A program made the position numbers and the translations under genes. The notes under the pieces were generated by a model. It worked only from the letters and a program-made list of their open reading frames with translations, had not been told where the DNA came from and did no database searches. 64,000 nt of DNA from Candidatus Heimdallarchaeota archaeon (lineage in GTDB: Archaea; Asgardarchaeota; Heimdallarchaeia; Heimdallarchaeales; Kariarchaeaceae). Location of the stretch: NCBI GenBank assembly GCA_026702845.1, contig JADCLS010000016.1, positions 1 to 64,000 of the forward strand, in the 5' to 3' direction. Positions 27,091-36,690 of the stretch are shown here, one piece after another. Each line of letters starts with the position of its first letter. The first letter of the stretch is position 1.

Positions 27091-29310
27091 ATGGGAAGAT
27101 CTCAATTTCCGAAATCAATTTTAATTATCGTAATTCTTATCCTAAGTGTCAATAATACTTCAACTGAAGGTTCTAATCCCCAAATTACAACATTCATTCA
27201 ACAATCAGATGATTTTGAGTATCAAAATTTTCAAATCTCTGAAAAAAATTTTGAAACAATTAAACAACCTAGCTCAAGCCTTGTTGCTTCCGATCCTATA
27301 ATAATTAATGGGGATTCGGATTTTAACTTGCAAGCAAGTAGCAATAATTGGAATGGAAATGGATCTGAATCAAATCCGTATATTATTGAAAATCTCAATA
27401 TTTCAAGTGATTCACATGCAATTAGTATCAGTAATACAAATGTTCATTTCATTCTTAGAGGTAGTACTCTAGACGGTGGTTCACTTTCAGGTCATTCTGG
27501 ACTATATTTAAGTAATGTAGTTAATGGAATTATTTCCAATAACATGGCTGTTAATAGTAATTATGGTTTTCGTGTAATGCAATCTAGTAATTTATTAATT
27601 GAGTATAATATAGCTAGTGAGAATGGCAATAATGGTTTTTACTTTAGTGTGCCTTATGATATTAATATTACAAAGAATATTGCATACAATAATGAGTATG
27701 CAGGATTCTCATTTTCGGGTTATTCCACATTGTCCAAGTATATTAATGTCATTAATAACATTGCGTATAATCAAACATCAAATGTCGGAATAAGGATTTC
27801 CTCTCGATATGTAAATTTGGTAAACAATACAGTATTTGGGAATTCAGCAGGAATATCATTGAATGATGACCTTCAAGGAGATAATTTCGTGATAAATAAT
27901 TATATCTTCTCAAATGATAAAGGCATTGCCTTCTATAGTGCAGGAAATAATACCATTGAATTCAATGAAATATATGAAAATAAGTATGGAATTTGGGCAA
28001 GCAATTCCGAAAATATGATTATCAGGAAGAATATTGTATTTGAAAATACATATGGTCTCTATTTGTATTTTGCAAGTAATAATCAAGTATTAGAGAATAA
28101 TATTTATGATAATTCAAATGGTATCTATATTGTTTCAGAGTCCCAGTATATTTCAATAATGTCAAATAATATCACAAATAATGATTTCAAAGGAATATAT
28201 GTAAGTGATTCTGCAGATATTATCATTTCAAATAATATCATTAGAGATAATGAGAGAGAAGGACTTTATCTCCATTCAACTTCTACTTCCCTATTTAATC
28301 ATAACTTTACAATATTTAATAATGGCTTTTACTTTAATGGACTGTATGGAGTTTACCAATTTAGAGGATCAGAGATTAAAATATTAAATAATTCTTTTGT
28401 ATATAATAACCAATTGTCGTCACAAGCCTTTTATGAATTGGGTGGATATTCAATAGATCAATCAAATATTTACAATTATAATTATTGGTCAGATTATCCT
28501 GGTCAAGATGCAAATAATGATGGAATTGGTGATATTGCTTATCAAATATTTGGAGATGGCCTATGTGAAGATAAAAACCCTGTAATTGTCCCTCATCACC
28601 AAGTTGATTTAACTATCCCCGAGGTAGAAATTATTACTCCTACCAATAATGGATTATATAATTCATTAACTATCGAGTATTATATATCAGAAAAAAGCAA
28701 TGTAATCGTACTAATAGATGGAATAAGCAATGCAACATCTGTGGAGAATGGTACTCAGATATTGAATTTAGAAGAGGGAGACCATAATATTAGTATCCTC
28801 GCCCAGGATGATTTTGGAAATATTGGTTTGGCTCAAGCCAATTTTACCATTGATACTCTTGCCCCAAGTATCTCTATTACAAGTCCTAAGGATCAATCTT
28901 ACTCAACATCCTCTGTTACTGTGTCATATCAAATCAGTGATGAGCACGCGTACACAACGACAATATATCTTGATTCTATGAAAAACACCTCTACAATTGA
29001 GTCAGGATTTATATGGACAGACCTCACTGAAGGTCAGCATAATTTAACTATCATCTCTGTAGATGAAATAGGGAATATGGCCAGAAATTCAATCCTTTTC
29101 ACAATTGATTCTGAAGAACTTACATCTACCACCGAAAGCACAACAATTGCTGATATTAGCACATCAACATCAGAGAGTACAGATCAAACACCCTCTACAA
29201 AAAGCCAAACTAGTACATCTTCAGATAGTTCAGCACTAGGAATATTATCGATTTTATGTCTAATTGCTATAGCTCCAATAAAACGTAAAAATAAAATATT
29301 AGAAAGTTGA
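27091..29310 (+). CDS. Secreted NosD-like beta-helix surface protein
   Basis: This 739-residue protein has a signal peptide (residues ~1-26). Residues ~75-480 form a right-handed beta-helix of NosD/parallel beta-helix type, with repeats such as NIISNNIIRDN and GIYVSDS. Two Ig-like/bacterial Ig modules follow (about 505-585 and 590-665, each starting PEV/PSI-x-I-x-x-P). A Ser/Thr-rich stalk (~670-712), a C-terminal membrane helix and a KRKNK end complete it. It is probably anchored in the cell envelope, binding or cleaving a polysaccharide. The start is ATG 27091. Confidence 0.85.
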   Translation: MGRSQFPKSILIIVILILSVNNTSTEGSNPQITTFIQQSDDFEYQNFQISEKNFETIKQPSSSLVASDPIIINGDSDFNLQASSNNWNGNGSESNPYIIENLNISSDSHAISISNTNVHFILRGSTLDGGSLSGHSGLYLSNVVNGIISNNMAVNSNYGFRVMQSSNLLIEYNIASENGNNGFYFSVPYDINITKNIAYNNEYAGFSFSGYSTLSKYINVINNIAYNQTSNVGIRISSRYVNLVNNTVFGNSAGISLNDDLQGDNFVINNYIFSNDKGIAFYSAGNNTIEFNEIYENKYGIWASNSENMIIRKNIVFENTYGLYLYFASNNQVLENNIYDNSNGIYIVSESQYISIMSNNITNNDFKGIYVSDSADIIISNNIIRDNEREGLYLHSTSTSLFNHNFTIFNNGFYFNGLYGVYQFRGSEIKILNNSFVYNNQLSSQAFYELGGYSIDQSNIYNYNYWSDYPGQDANNDGIGDIAYQIFGDGLCEDKNPVIVPHHQVDLTIPEVEIITPTNNGLYNSLTIEYYISEKSNVIVLIDGISNATSVENGTQILNLEEGDHNISILAQDDFGNIGLAQANFTIDTLAPSISITSPKDQSYSTSSVTVSYQISDEHAYTTTIYLDSMKNTSTIESGFIWTDLTEGQHNLTIISVDEIGNMARNSILFTIDSEELTSTTESTTIADISTSTSESTDQTPSTKSQTSTSSDSSALGILSILCLIAIAPIKRKNKILES

Positions 29311-29423
29311 AATAATCTCTAGGTTCGATTATCACAAATGAGAGTATGAATATACGGGGTGGATCTTACTTTAGATAGCTAATTGAATATGTATTAATGA
29401 GGAGAAAAATACTGATCAAGTTA
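29311..29423. other. Intergenic, nothing recognised
   Basis: Short AT-rich gap before the decayed 16S-tail fragment. No gene is seen. Confidence 0.3.
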
Positions 29424-29483
29424 TTACACCAAAAAATGTGGTGAGGTTGCTGTTGAAGCCATTGAAAGAGAGTCTTTTATACA
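29424..29483 (+). repeat. 16S-tail element, decayed fragment
   Basis: Only TTACACCAAAAAATGTGGTGAGGTTG and a damaged hairpin 3 (AAGCCATTGAAAG...CTTTTATAC) remain. It lies just before a TPR-gene remnant, matching the order of intact neighbourhoods elsewhere. Confidence 0.7.
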
Positions 29484-29585
29484 CAAAATATGAATTGAAA
29501 ATTTCGGGTTAGAAAGAGATTCTTAAGCGAAACTAGAAATTGTTATTTTCAGATAATAAATCCTCGAGTTTTATTAAATTACTTA

Positions 29586-29651
29586 TTAGCCACTTTGGTT
29601 TTCTTTTTGACTGGCTTGTTCTAGTTTCCACAGATTTTCAATCTCATTTTT
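29586..29651 (-). pseudogene. Remnant of a seventh module TPR gene
   Basis: On the minus strand the sequence reads NEIENLWKLEQASQKENQSG and a stop. This matches the C-terminal region of the module 1 TPR protein (NEIENLFKLDKASQKEKISFG). Nothing more of that gene is present. The dioxygenase frame runs through it out of phase, so the remnant supplies that protein's last ~10 residues. Confidence 0.65.
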
Positions 29652-30229
29652 CTCCACCAAATTTGAATTTCTTTAATTGTAACTGTGTTATTAGCTACGT
29701 ATTGTTGACCTTGGATGAAAACTTCCATTTCCAAAGTTTCATGATAAATACCATCATTTGCATTTAATGTGATAGGTATTCCATATTGCTCATAGTAAGA
29801 GTCAAAAATTTCATCTGAAAATGATTGATTGAAATATAATTGCGATGTAAAATCAATCTCATCTGTTATAACCTTAAAATGTATATGGACTGTTCTACCG
29901 GCATACAAACCCGGAAATATTGTATCAAATACAACTAATCCATTTGAATCAGTTATTTGGTGGCCCCTACTGAAATCATGACCGTCGGTTCCAGCACTAA
30001 CTATTCCAGAATAGTCTCCTGAAGCGTTTGCATGCCATATTTCCATCTTTGCATTAGTTAGAGGTTGACAAGCATCTGCCTTCGACCTTAACACTTCTAT
30101 CTGAAGTTGGATTGCAAATCCAGGCTCTGCTTCTCCAGATTTTGTGTTCTTTGTAATATCAGATCTTAGAGGAGAATTATCTACGAAATAGGGACCTGCA
30201 AACTGCAGCCAATATTTTTGATCTATCAA
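29621..30229 (-). CDS. Intradiol ring-cleavage dioxygenase-like protein
   Basis: The frame encodes the core of the intradiol (catechol/protocatechuate) dioxygenase family, which binds Fe(III) with two Tyr and two His. IWHANASGDYSG gives the first Tyr, FPGLYAGR the second, and TVHIHFKV the two His. The TTG at 30229 is the first start, but the frame stays open upstream with a hydrophobic stretch (SISLVSLISILLF), so the native protein may have had a signal peptide; no ATG is found for it. The C-terminus is spliced to TPR-remnant DNA. Activity is uncertain. Confidence 0.7.
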   Translation of the reverse strand: MIDQKYWLQFAGPYFVDNSPLRSDITKNTKSGEAEPGFAIQLQIEVLRSKADACQPLTNAKMEIWHANASGDYSGIVSAGTDGHDFSRGHQITDSNGLVVFDTIFPGLYAGRTVHIHFKVITDEIDFTSQLYFNQSFSDEIFDSYYEQYGIPITLNANDGIYHETLEMEVFIQGQQYVANNTVTIKEIQIWWRKMRLKICGN

Positions 30230-30374
30230 TAAACATACAATATTAGATTCATCTTGAAATAAAAGTATACTGATCAGTGAAACTAGTGAAATAGAAATAC
30301 TATGTTTCAGATAGAATCTATATAGAATATTAAGGCTTATACACCTTATTGATCGATCGTTTAGTTGAATTGAT
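30230..30374. other. Upstream region of the dioxygenase
   Basis: On the minus strand this holds the in-frame hydrophobic extension of the dioxygenase and, at about 30338, GTATAAGCCTTAATA as a TATA candidate. No other gene is seen. Confidence 0.3.
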
Positions 30375-30543
30375 TTGAAGGTGCGGACGGATCACCTCCT
30401 AAGTTAGGGATGAGGGGACTTTCGGGTCCCCTCGTCAAATCCCTCCTTTCATGAGCTCTGTGCTTTGTATAGTGTATGTTAGTAGCATCTTACACCAAAA
30501 AATGTAGTGAGTTTGTTGTGAAGCCCTGAAACGACTTTTTTAT
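30375..30543 (+). repeat. 16S-tail element, copy 6
   Basis: It begins at TGAAGGTGCGGACGG within the last 16S helix and contains hairpin 1 (GGGGACT-TTCG-GGTCCCC), the conserved linkers and a weakened hairpin 3 (AGCCCTGAAACGACT plus T-run). It ends 56 bases from the 3' end of the convergent peptidase gene. Confidence 0.9.
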
Positions 30544-30598
30544 ACTTTTAAACACCTCGTTGGGAATTTTAAGATTTAAGTTCTATTTTATTCAGTAA

Positions 30599-32422
30599 TT
30601 ATTTACTCAATGCATTAGAGATGAATTCTGTTACAATTCTTATCGTTCTGATCCTGAAATTAATATCGCTATACCCCCCATGACCAATATCATCAAAAAT
30701 CACAATCTCAAAATCCTTCTCCTCCTTGAACCCATGTTTCTCTAATTCTTTTGCAAAATTCAAACTTTCCGAAACATGACATCTTGCATCATTTTTTCCA
30801 TGAAGTAATAATAACGGTTTCTTTAAGTTCTTGGCATGTGTGATAGGACTTCTCTCTATCCAGAGTTCTTTATCCTTGATTGGATCTCCCATCTGTTGTC
30901 TAAAGTAATGTTTGTAATGATCCATTGAATGTTCGTATAAATTATGGAGATCTGATACTGGTATATCTGCAATACCAAATCTCCAAAAATCTGGTGAATT
31001 AGTCATGCACCACAGTGTAGCATAACCACCGTAAGATCCACCATACAATCCTATTGCATTTGGATCTGCAGATACATAATTTACTAGATATTTATGTGCT
31101 GCTATCCAATCTTCATGATCTTTTCCCCCCCAATCTTTTATACAAGCATCTCTGAATTCTATTCCATATCCTGTAGAACCTCGAACATTGGGTTGAAAGT
31201 AAATGAAACCTAGATCTGTGAAGTATTGTGCATAAACGTTGAAGTAGAGATAAGATTGAGCAGTTGGACCTCCATGAGGTTCAATTATTGCTGGATAAGT
31301 ATTTCTTGAATCAAAATTCCTGGGTTTGTAAAGTATTCCAGGTATTTTAGTACCATCTATCGATTCATACCAAATATGATCTGCATTGACAAATAATGAT
31401 GGATCTATATCATTTAATTCCACAAAAAATAGGTTTTCAAATTTCTTTGTTTCAAAATTGAATAATATATACTTTCCAGGATAATTTGGAGTATTAATAT
31501 AAAGTATAATAGTCTCATCATTTATTAAATGTTTACCTGTAATCCAGCCTCTTGGGAGATCAAATTCTTCCATTTCTCCAGAAACGGTATTAAAACGAAC
31601 AACAAAATCACTTGATTCTCTACTTGCTATGCATATTAACCATTTATTGTCTTGTGTCATAGCAACAGGAGAAATTTCACCTTCTAGTTTCTTACCAAAA
31701 TATTTTATCTTCTTTGTTTCAATATTATATAGACCTGCACACATCTCATTTTTGATTTCATTTGTATAGAAGAGAAATTTCCCATCATCACTCCAGTTTA
31801 CACCGATCCAATCAAAAGCACCTAAATGTATTCCCGGTAGTTCCTCAACTTCTTTATGGCTCAAATGATATAGGTAGACAGTTTGATTCATGTCTTTTCC
31901 TTTATCATATGAAGAAAATACAAGATATTTCATATCTGGTGAAAATTTCCCACCCTCTGATGGATTATCTGTGGCTGTAATTTGTGTTATATCTGAACCA
32001 TCTAGTTTCATAATGAAAACATTTTGCTGACCATACACATTTGAATTATAGGAAACCCATTCACCATCTGGAGAAATATCAATGACATACTCCTGTGCTT
32101 TGGGTGTATTGGATAGTCTAGTCATTTTACTTGTTTCGGTATTGAATAAGAAAGTATCATTTTGTTCATTGCCATCAAGATCGATATTTAGAATAATATC
32201 CCTATTATTTCTAGCCCATAAATATCCCCATCTCATTACTTTTGGTAACTCACCATGAGTAATTTGAGTTACTTCTCTAGTATTAATATTCATGATATAT
32301 AGTTCAATTCGACCAGTTTTATTATAGCAAAATGCAAACTTAGTTTTATCATGTGATAGATTAGAAAAGGATAGCTGAGGAATTGATAATAATTTAGAAA
32401 TATCAATATTCCCTTTTAACAT
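30599..32422 (-). CDS. S9 family prolyl oligopeptidase-like peptidase
   Basis: This 607-residue serine peptidase has a WD40-like beta-propeller (about residues 15-340). The alpha/beta-hydrolase domain (about 350-607) has the triad S463 (YGGSYGGY), D545 (HGKNDARCHV) and H581 (DIGHGGY). The oxyanion region EPHGGP lies at ~381. The length and domain order match acylaminoacyl-peptidase/oligopeptidase relatives. It has no signal peptide, so it degrades short peptides inside the cell. In this neighbourhood it could process the small peptides, but nothing ties it to them except location. Confidence 0.9.
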   Translation of the reverse strand: MLKGNIDISKLLSIPQLSFSNLSHDKTKFAFCYNKTGRIELYIMNINTREVTQITHGELPKVMRWGYLWARNNRDIILNIDLDGNEQNDTFLFNTETSKMTRLSNTPKAQEYVIDISPDGEWVSYNSNVYGQQNVFIMKLDGSDITQITATDNPSEGGKFSPDMKYLVFSSYDKGKDMNQTVYLYHLSHKEVEELPGIHLGAFDWIGVNWSDDGKFLFYTNEIKNEMCAGLYNIETKKIKYFGKKLEGEISPVAMTQDNKWLICIASRESSDFVVRFNTVSGEMEEFDLPRGWITGKHLINDETIILYINTPNYPGKYILFNFETKKFENLFFVELNDIDPSLFVNADHIWYESIDGTKIPGILYKPRNFDSRNTYPAIIEPHGGPTAQSYLYFNVYAQYFTDLGFIYFQPNVRGSTGYGIEFRDACIKDWGGKDHEDWIAAHKYLVNYVSADPNAIGLYGGSYGGYATLWCMTNSPDFWRFGIADIPVSDLHNLYEHSMDHYKHYFRQQMGDPIKDKELWIERSPITHAKNLKKPLLLLHGKNDARCHVSESLNFAKELEKHGFKEEKDFEIVIFDDIGHGGYSDINFRIRTIRIVTEFISNALSK

Positions 32423-32486
32423 AGATTTTTATCATAATTTGGGCATTTAATGCTACCTAGAGATTGAGTCACAATTTGTCAATTAT

Positions 32487-32511
32487 TACTGCATCCAAGA
32501 ACAAGAAATAG
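32487..32511 (+). pseudogene. SMP gene remnant (last 7 codons)
   Basis: GCATCCAAGAACAAGAAATAG is the exact end of the SMP gene. It is followed by the usual sequence leading to the peptide promoter. The rest of the gene is gone, which shows that SMP is dispensable for the module. Confidence 0.75.
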
Positions 32512-32517
32512 TTTCGG

Positions 32518-32550
32518 AGCACTCCCTAGTGTTTCTGAGACTTAATAACC
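32518..32550 (+). promoter_or_regulatory. Conserved promoter of the peptide gene, module 4
   Basis: CTCCCTAGTGTTTCTGAG then ACTTAATAAC, about 26 bases before the ATG. It persists although the SMP gene before it has been lost, which supports a role as the peptide's own promoter. Confidence 0.55.
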
Positions 32551-32567
32551 AATCCATCAACACTTGC

Positions 32568-32681
32568 ATGCTCAAAACAAAACTACTACGCATAACAATC
32601 GCACTACTACCATTCCTTTTGGGGATTATTATTTCAGGAACAGCATGTGGTGCTGGAACTGATAAAATTCTTGGATGTTGA
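32568..32681 (+). CDS. Secreted peptide precursor, module 4
   Basis: This 37-residue product has the family signal (MLKTKLLRITIALLPFLLG), then IIISGTA and the C-terminal tail CGAGTDKILGC, with nine residues between the cysteines. Cleavage after the Ala would give an 11-residue peptide starting and ending in Cys. The stop lies five bases from the stop of the TPR gene. Confidence 0.8.
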   Translation: MLKTKLLRITIALLPFLLGIIISGTACGAGTDKILGC

Positions 32682-32686
32682 TTATA

Positions 32687-34288
32687 CTACTTCTCAACAA
32701 TTTTATATACCTTTGTGACCAAGTACTCTTCAAGGATTTTTATGACTAAATCTTTATTAAATTGACTTACTTCACTGTCTTTTGATTCATTATCAATTGC
32801 ATCTATAATGTCCAAAATGAAATCGGAATTATCGATCTCTATAGTAATTTTTTTTTCAATTGATAATATTTTCTTGGAATCTATATAGGAATAGAAGAAA
32901 TAAATAAATTCTTCAGAATTGATCCAATCGTCCATGTTCTTAATTTTCTTGACTTCACTCATCCCATATATCAAGTCATAAATCATTAGAATTATCAATC
33001 CGTGTGCCTTTATCTCAATAGGTATAGATTGATCCGAGAGAGTATTGATTAAGAAATCAAGATCATTCTTAGGAATCTTCTCTTGTTTCTTCAATTTTAA
33101 ATTTAATTTGCAAATTAGATATTTAGTTTTTATATTATTATCTTTTGATTTAATAATTTCACTTTTGAATTTTTGCAGCTGAAGTTCAGCTCTATTTATA
33201 TCTCCAATTTTGATTAATATCAATATTTCAAAGAAGTATAGTTTTGATAATAAATTGATATCTCCCCCAAGCTCTAATCCCTTGGAATATGCGTCTTTTG
33301 CTTCGTCAAATTTGTATAAATATTTGTACCCCTCTCCCAATAAAAGATAAGATTCAGCTTGTTGCGATCTATTCCCATATTTTTTACACTCATTATTCGC
33401 TTCAATCAAAAAATGCAAAGCTTCTGTCAATTCTCCCATCCTCCTTTTTATTTGTGCTAACTGGTAGAGAATATCAACTATTTCGATAGGATCTCCAAAT
33501 TCATACAATAATTCTAAGGTGGATTGATAGTAATGAAGAGCTTTTTCTAAAACTCCCTTATTTCTATGAATGGTTCCTAGATTTCCATAGTTATCTCGTT
33601 TATCAAGATAATGACCCCCTTTCTCCCTGAACCATAAACTCTCCTCAAAATTTACTCTTGCATTCTCAAGATCTGAAGTCAACCAGTATGAAATACCCAA
33701 ATAATGATAAAACGTCCCCAAATCAAATGCCTGAACTTGCAAATCCAGTTTCCTCTGCTCCCTGAACTCCTTTCTCAACTCACTCAGCACATCATTCTTC
33801 ACATGTACCGACCGTGGAATATGATCAAACAGACCCAGCAATCTCAAATTAGCCGTAGCGTACTCACCCTTGCGGATCATGCCCACCACCTCCTGGCATC
33901 GCAGCTGGAATTCAAGAAATGCAAAATATTCTTTTGGTTCAATAACCTCATAAAAAGGCTGGATGAACTGGTAGAGATCTATTCTCTCAAGTGTATCCAC
34001 AGGATTGACCTTCTCCTCCTCGCCCCAGGGCCATGCATACATCCCCTCCTCCCGGTTCAACCTATGTGCATGTGGCCAGCAAGCCATGAAATACTCATCA
34101 GCATAGGCATAACCCTCCCTGGATCCCAGCTGTACACCCACGATCATATTCAGCTCAATCAACGTCTCAGGATTATCTTGCAGTAATGCTGACATCTCAG
34201 AGACTCTTTGTGATAATTCTTCTGTGAGTTGAAAATCTGATGATGCGATCTCATTTATTAATTGGCCGAGATCTGTTGGAAGACCCAT
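32687..34288 (-). CDS. TPR receptor-like protein, module 4
   Basis: This 533-residue protein starts at the family MGLPTDLG (34288). The conserved N-terminal domain (about 1-220, with YAWPWGEEEK near 86-95) is followed by its own TPR set (YGNLGTIHRNKGVLEKALHYYQ, AQIKRRMGELTEALHFLIEA, LLGEGYKYLYKFDEAKDAYSKGL). It ends EEYLVTKVYKIVE. It is cytoplasmic by sequence. The N-terminus belongs to a second subgroup, shared with module 6 (MGLPT...ASSDFQLTEEL), distinct from modules 2, 3 and 5 (MGLSK...KPDFQLTD). Confidence 0.85.
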   Translation of the reverse strand: MGLPTDLGQLINEIASSDFQLTEELSQRVSEMSALLQDNPETLIELNMIVGVQLGSREGYAYADEYFMACWPHAHRLNREEGMYAWPWGEEEKVNPVDTLERIDLYQFIQPFYEVIEPKEYFAFLEFQLRCQEVVGMIRKGEYATANLRLLGLFDHIPRSVHVKNDVLSELRKEFREQRKLDLQVQAFDLGTFYHYLGISYWLTSDLENARVNFEESLWFREKGGHYLDKRDNYGNLGTIHRNKGVLEKALHYYQSTLELLYEFGDPIEIVDILYQLAQIKRRMGELTEALHFLIEANNECKKYGNRSQQAESYLLLGEGYKYLYKFDEAKDAYSKGLELGGDINLLSKLYFFEILILIKIGDINRAELQLQKFKSEIIKSKDNNIKTKYLICKLNLKLKKQEKIPKNDLDFLINTLSDQSIPIEIKAHGLIILMIYDLIYGMSEVKKIKNMDDWINSEEFIYFFYSYIDSKKILSIEKKITIEIDNSDFILDIIDAIDNESKDSEVSQFNKDLVIKILEEYLVTKVYKIVEK

Positions 34289-34440
34289 GAAATATGGACA
34301 ATGATTTCGATATATAAACAACTTATTTTACCGATATTGGATTACTTAATTTCTACTGAATTTTTAAGATTCCAAGTTCCAAATTTTACCATCTACTTCA
34401 CTCTCAATTCAGTTTTAATCTCCTTAGGTTGATTTATAGA
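34289..34440. other. Intergenic, TPR promoter of module 4
   Basis: AT-rich sequence with no 16S-tail element, unlike modules 2, 3 and 5. It runs straight into a radical SAM remnant. Confidence 0.3.
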
Positions 34441-34551
34441 TCCACAGGTTCAGGGTGAAATACGCTTCTCCAACCTCTTCCCCAAAGAGGTGATAGAGAC
34501 ACAGTGGATGGACAGGGAGACTATCCTACAAATTAAACAGGAGGTGAACTA
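34441..34551 (+). pseudogene. Radical SAM gene remnant with internal deletion
   Basis: GATCCACAGGTTCA (DPQVQ, as at 9388) is joined directly to GGGTGAAATACGCTTC... (as at 9630). About 230 bases of the fragment seen at 9330 have been removed. It ends in the AGGAGGTGA ribosome-binding site of SMP copy 3. Confidence 0.75.
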
Positions 34552-34674
34552 ATGGCAAAGAAGAATATGACATTAAAGGATGCCTCTCGCATTCAGTCCC
34601 ATTCTGACAAGAGTGGCAAGAATGCAGGCTTCAAATCACGAGCCCAGAAAGCAGCATCCAAAAACAAGAAATAG
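34552..34674 (+). CDS. SMP-like small stress protein, copy 3
   Basis: This 40-residue protein differs from copies 1 and 2 at two residues (Ser to Leu at position 8, Ser to Lys near position 33). The same strong ribosome-binding site precedes it and the peptide gene of module 5 follows about 70 bases on. Basic and hydrophilic, with the SMP-type KDASRIQS and SRAQ motifs. Confidence 0.7.
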   Translation: MAKKNMTLKDASRIQSHSDKSGKNAGFKSRAQKAASKNKK

Positions 34675-34693
34675 TTCAAGAAATAGTTTCGGA

Positions 34694-34724
34694 GCACTCC
34701 CTAGTGTTTCTGAGACTTAATAAT
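34694..34724 (+). promoter_or_regulatory. Conserved promoter of the peptide gene, module 5
   Basis: CTCCCTAGTGTTTCTGAG then ACTTAATAAT, identical to module 3. Confidence 0.5.
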
Positions 34725-34742
34725 CAATCAAACAACACTTGC

Positions 34743-34856
34743 ATGCTCAAAACAAAACTATTACGCATAACTATCGCACTACTACCATTCCTTCTTGGAA
34801 TTATCTGTTCAGGATCTGCCTGTGATTATTATCTTGAGGAATCTTTTGGTTGTTAA
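34743..34856 (+). CDS. Secreted peptide precursor, module 5
   Basis: This 37-residue product has the family signal (MLKTKLLRITIALLPFLLG), then IICSGSA and the tail CDYYLEESFGC at the C-terminus, with nine residues between the outer cysteines. This copy has one extra Cys inside the signal region. The tail is acidic, whereas module 6 is mixed in charge. The stop lies three bases from the TPR stop. Confidence 0.8.
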   Translation: MLKTKLLRITIALLPFLLGIICSGSACDYYLEESFGC

Positions 34857-34859
34857 GTA

Positions 34860-36439
34860 TTATTCCTTAACAACTTTATAGAGTTTATTTATATAAAAAT
34901 CATCAATTAAGTTAGTTCCCATTTTAAGGTATACCCCTTCATCTTTCCCTTTATTCGTTATCTCTAATACTTCAGTAATTTCTTTCTTATAGATTTCAAA
35001 TTTTATATCTCCATTTAGAATTATTTTATCTCCTTTTTTAATTATCCCATAGATATTCCATATTTCTAACTCCTTAAATGTGTCATTCATCTTTAGAAAT
35101 TCATAGATAAAATCAAGATTAAAGAGCAAATCGATTTTCATGAGAACAAGGATTCCTCTAGTTTTGTAATCTGCTGGAATCGTTTGGTTCTCCATATATA
35201 CAATGAATTTCCTAACTGTTGTTTCATCTATATCATTTCCTCTTCTTGCTTCAAGATCCAATTTTATCATAGTATAGAGGAAAATCAGAATAATATGTTC
35301 TTGATTTTTTGCATACTCATATAATTTATTTAAGTAGTTAGATGCGATTTCCTTTTCTCCACAGGTTTCTAATAATGGAATATAATCCATGAATACAGTT
35401 GATTTTAAAATAACATTTTTACTATATTTCAAACTTGTAGAATAGGCCATTAAGGCTTCATTTGTTTGTGCCAATGATTGGTAATTCCTCCCTAATGCTC
35501 TATATGATCTAGAAATCATTCTATCATTTTTTGATTTCTTTGCTAGATCACAAGCTATCAAAATTTTTTCCATTGATTTTTCAAAATCTTCTTGTTTTCT
35601 ATACAATATTGAAAGTTGCATTAGGAATTCAAAAGTTTCGATTTCCTCACCAAATTCATAGACTAATTCAAGTCCTGTGGAATATTTACTAGTTGCAGTG
35701 GGTAAATCACCCATTTCAAGATAGATATTTCCTAAGTTTCCATAGTTATCACGCAAATCTAGGTAATGACCTTTTTGATCTCTGAACCAAAGACTTTCAT
35801 TGTAATTTATTCTTGCATTTTCCAGATCTGAATTAAATCGATAACTCAAACCCAAATAATGATAAAACGTTCCCAAATCAAATACCTGAACCTGCAGATC
35901 CAGCTTCCTCTGCTCCCTGAACTCATTTCTCAACTCACTCAGCACATCATTTTTCACATGCACTGATCGTGGAATATGATCAAACAAATCCAGCAAACGC
36001 TCATTGGCCCCCGCATACTCTCCCTTGCGGATCAAACCCACAACCTCCTGACATCGCAGCTGGAACTCAAGAAATGCAAAATATTCTTTTGGTTCAATAA
36101 CCTCATAAAATGGCTGGATAAACTGGTAGAGATCTATTCTCTCAAGCGTATCACAGGACTGATCTCCTCCTCGCCCCAGGGCCATGCATACAACCCCTCC
36201 TCACGGTTCAACCTATGTGCAAGGGGCCAACAAGCCATGAAATACTCATCAGCATGGGCATACTCCTCCCTGGATCCCAGCTGTACTCCCACGAGCATAT
36301 TTAGCTCAATCAATTTCTCAGGATCATCTTGCAGTGATGTTGAAATCTCACTAATGCTTTGTATCAAGGTATCAGTGAGTTGAAAATCTGGTTTTGAGAT
36401 CTCTGAAATCAGTGCATCAAGATCCTTTGAAAGACCCAT
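34860..36439 (-). pseudogene. TPR receptor-like protein, module 5, frameshifted
   Basis: The frame from MGLSKDLD (36439) is normal for 95 codons and then shifts near 36152. Here the sequence GTATCACAGG lacks one C compared with GTATCCACAGG in the paralogues. The rest (34860-36185) continues in another frame through TPR repeats to FYINKLYKVVKE. The repair would give about 526 residues. The single-base loss is either a real recent mutation or an assembly error. All downstream codons look intact, so it cannot be old. Confidence 0.8.
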
Positions 36440-36525
36440 GAAATATAGGTACAACAGTTCGATATTTAAACTTATAAAAGTCAAATTATCGAAACATCAA
36501 AAATCTCAGCAAAACATAGTATTAT

Positions 36526-36690
36526 CGGACGGATCACCTCCTAAGTTAGGGAAGAGGTGGCACTCAAATCACCAAATCCCTCCCTTTCATGAGCTCTGTG
36601 CTTTGTTTAGTGTACGTAAGTTGGCTTACCTTACACCAAAAAATGTGGTGAGTTTGTTGTGAAGCCCTGAGAAGGGCTTTTTTTATGCGC
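36526..36690 (+). repeat. 16S-tail element, copy 7
   Basis: It is preceded by the same ~85-base TPR promoter block as copies 3 and 5. Hairpin 1 is damaged (GAGGTGGCACTCAAATCACC). Hairpin 2 is the GTGTACGTAAG...CTTACAC version of the parent and hairpin 3 is intact. The following ~190 bases are shared with those after copy 8. Confidence 0.9.

Noticed and set aside
26875..27105. Open frame of 76 codons on the minus strand overlapping the NosD-like gene start
   Set aside because: It overlaps the start and promoter of a clearly real gene and another candidate frame, with biased composition from AT-rich DNA.
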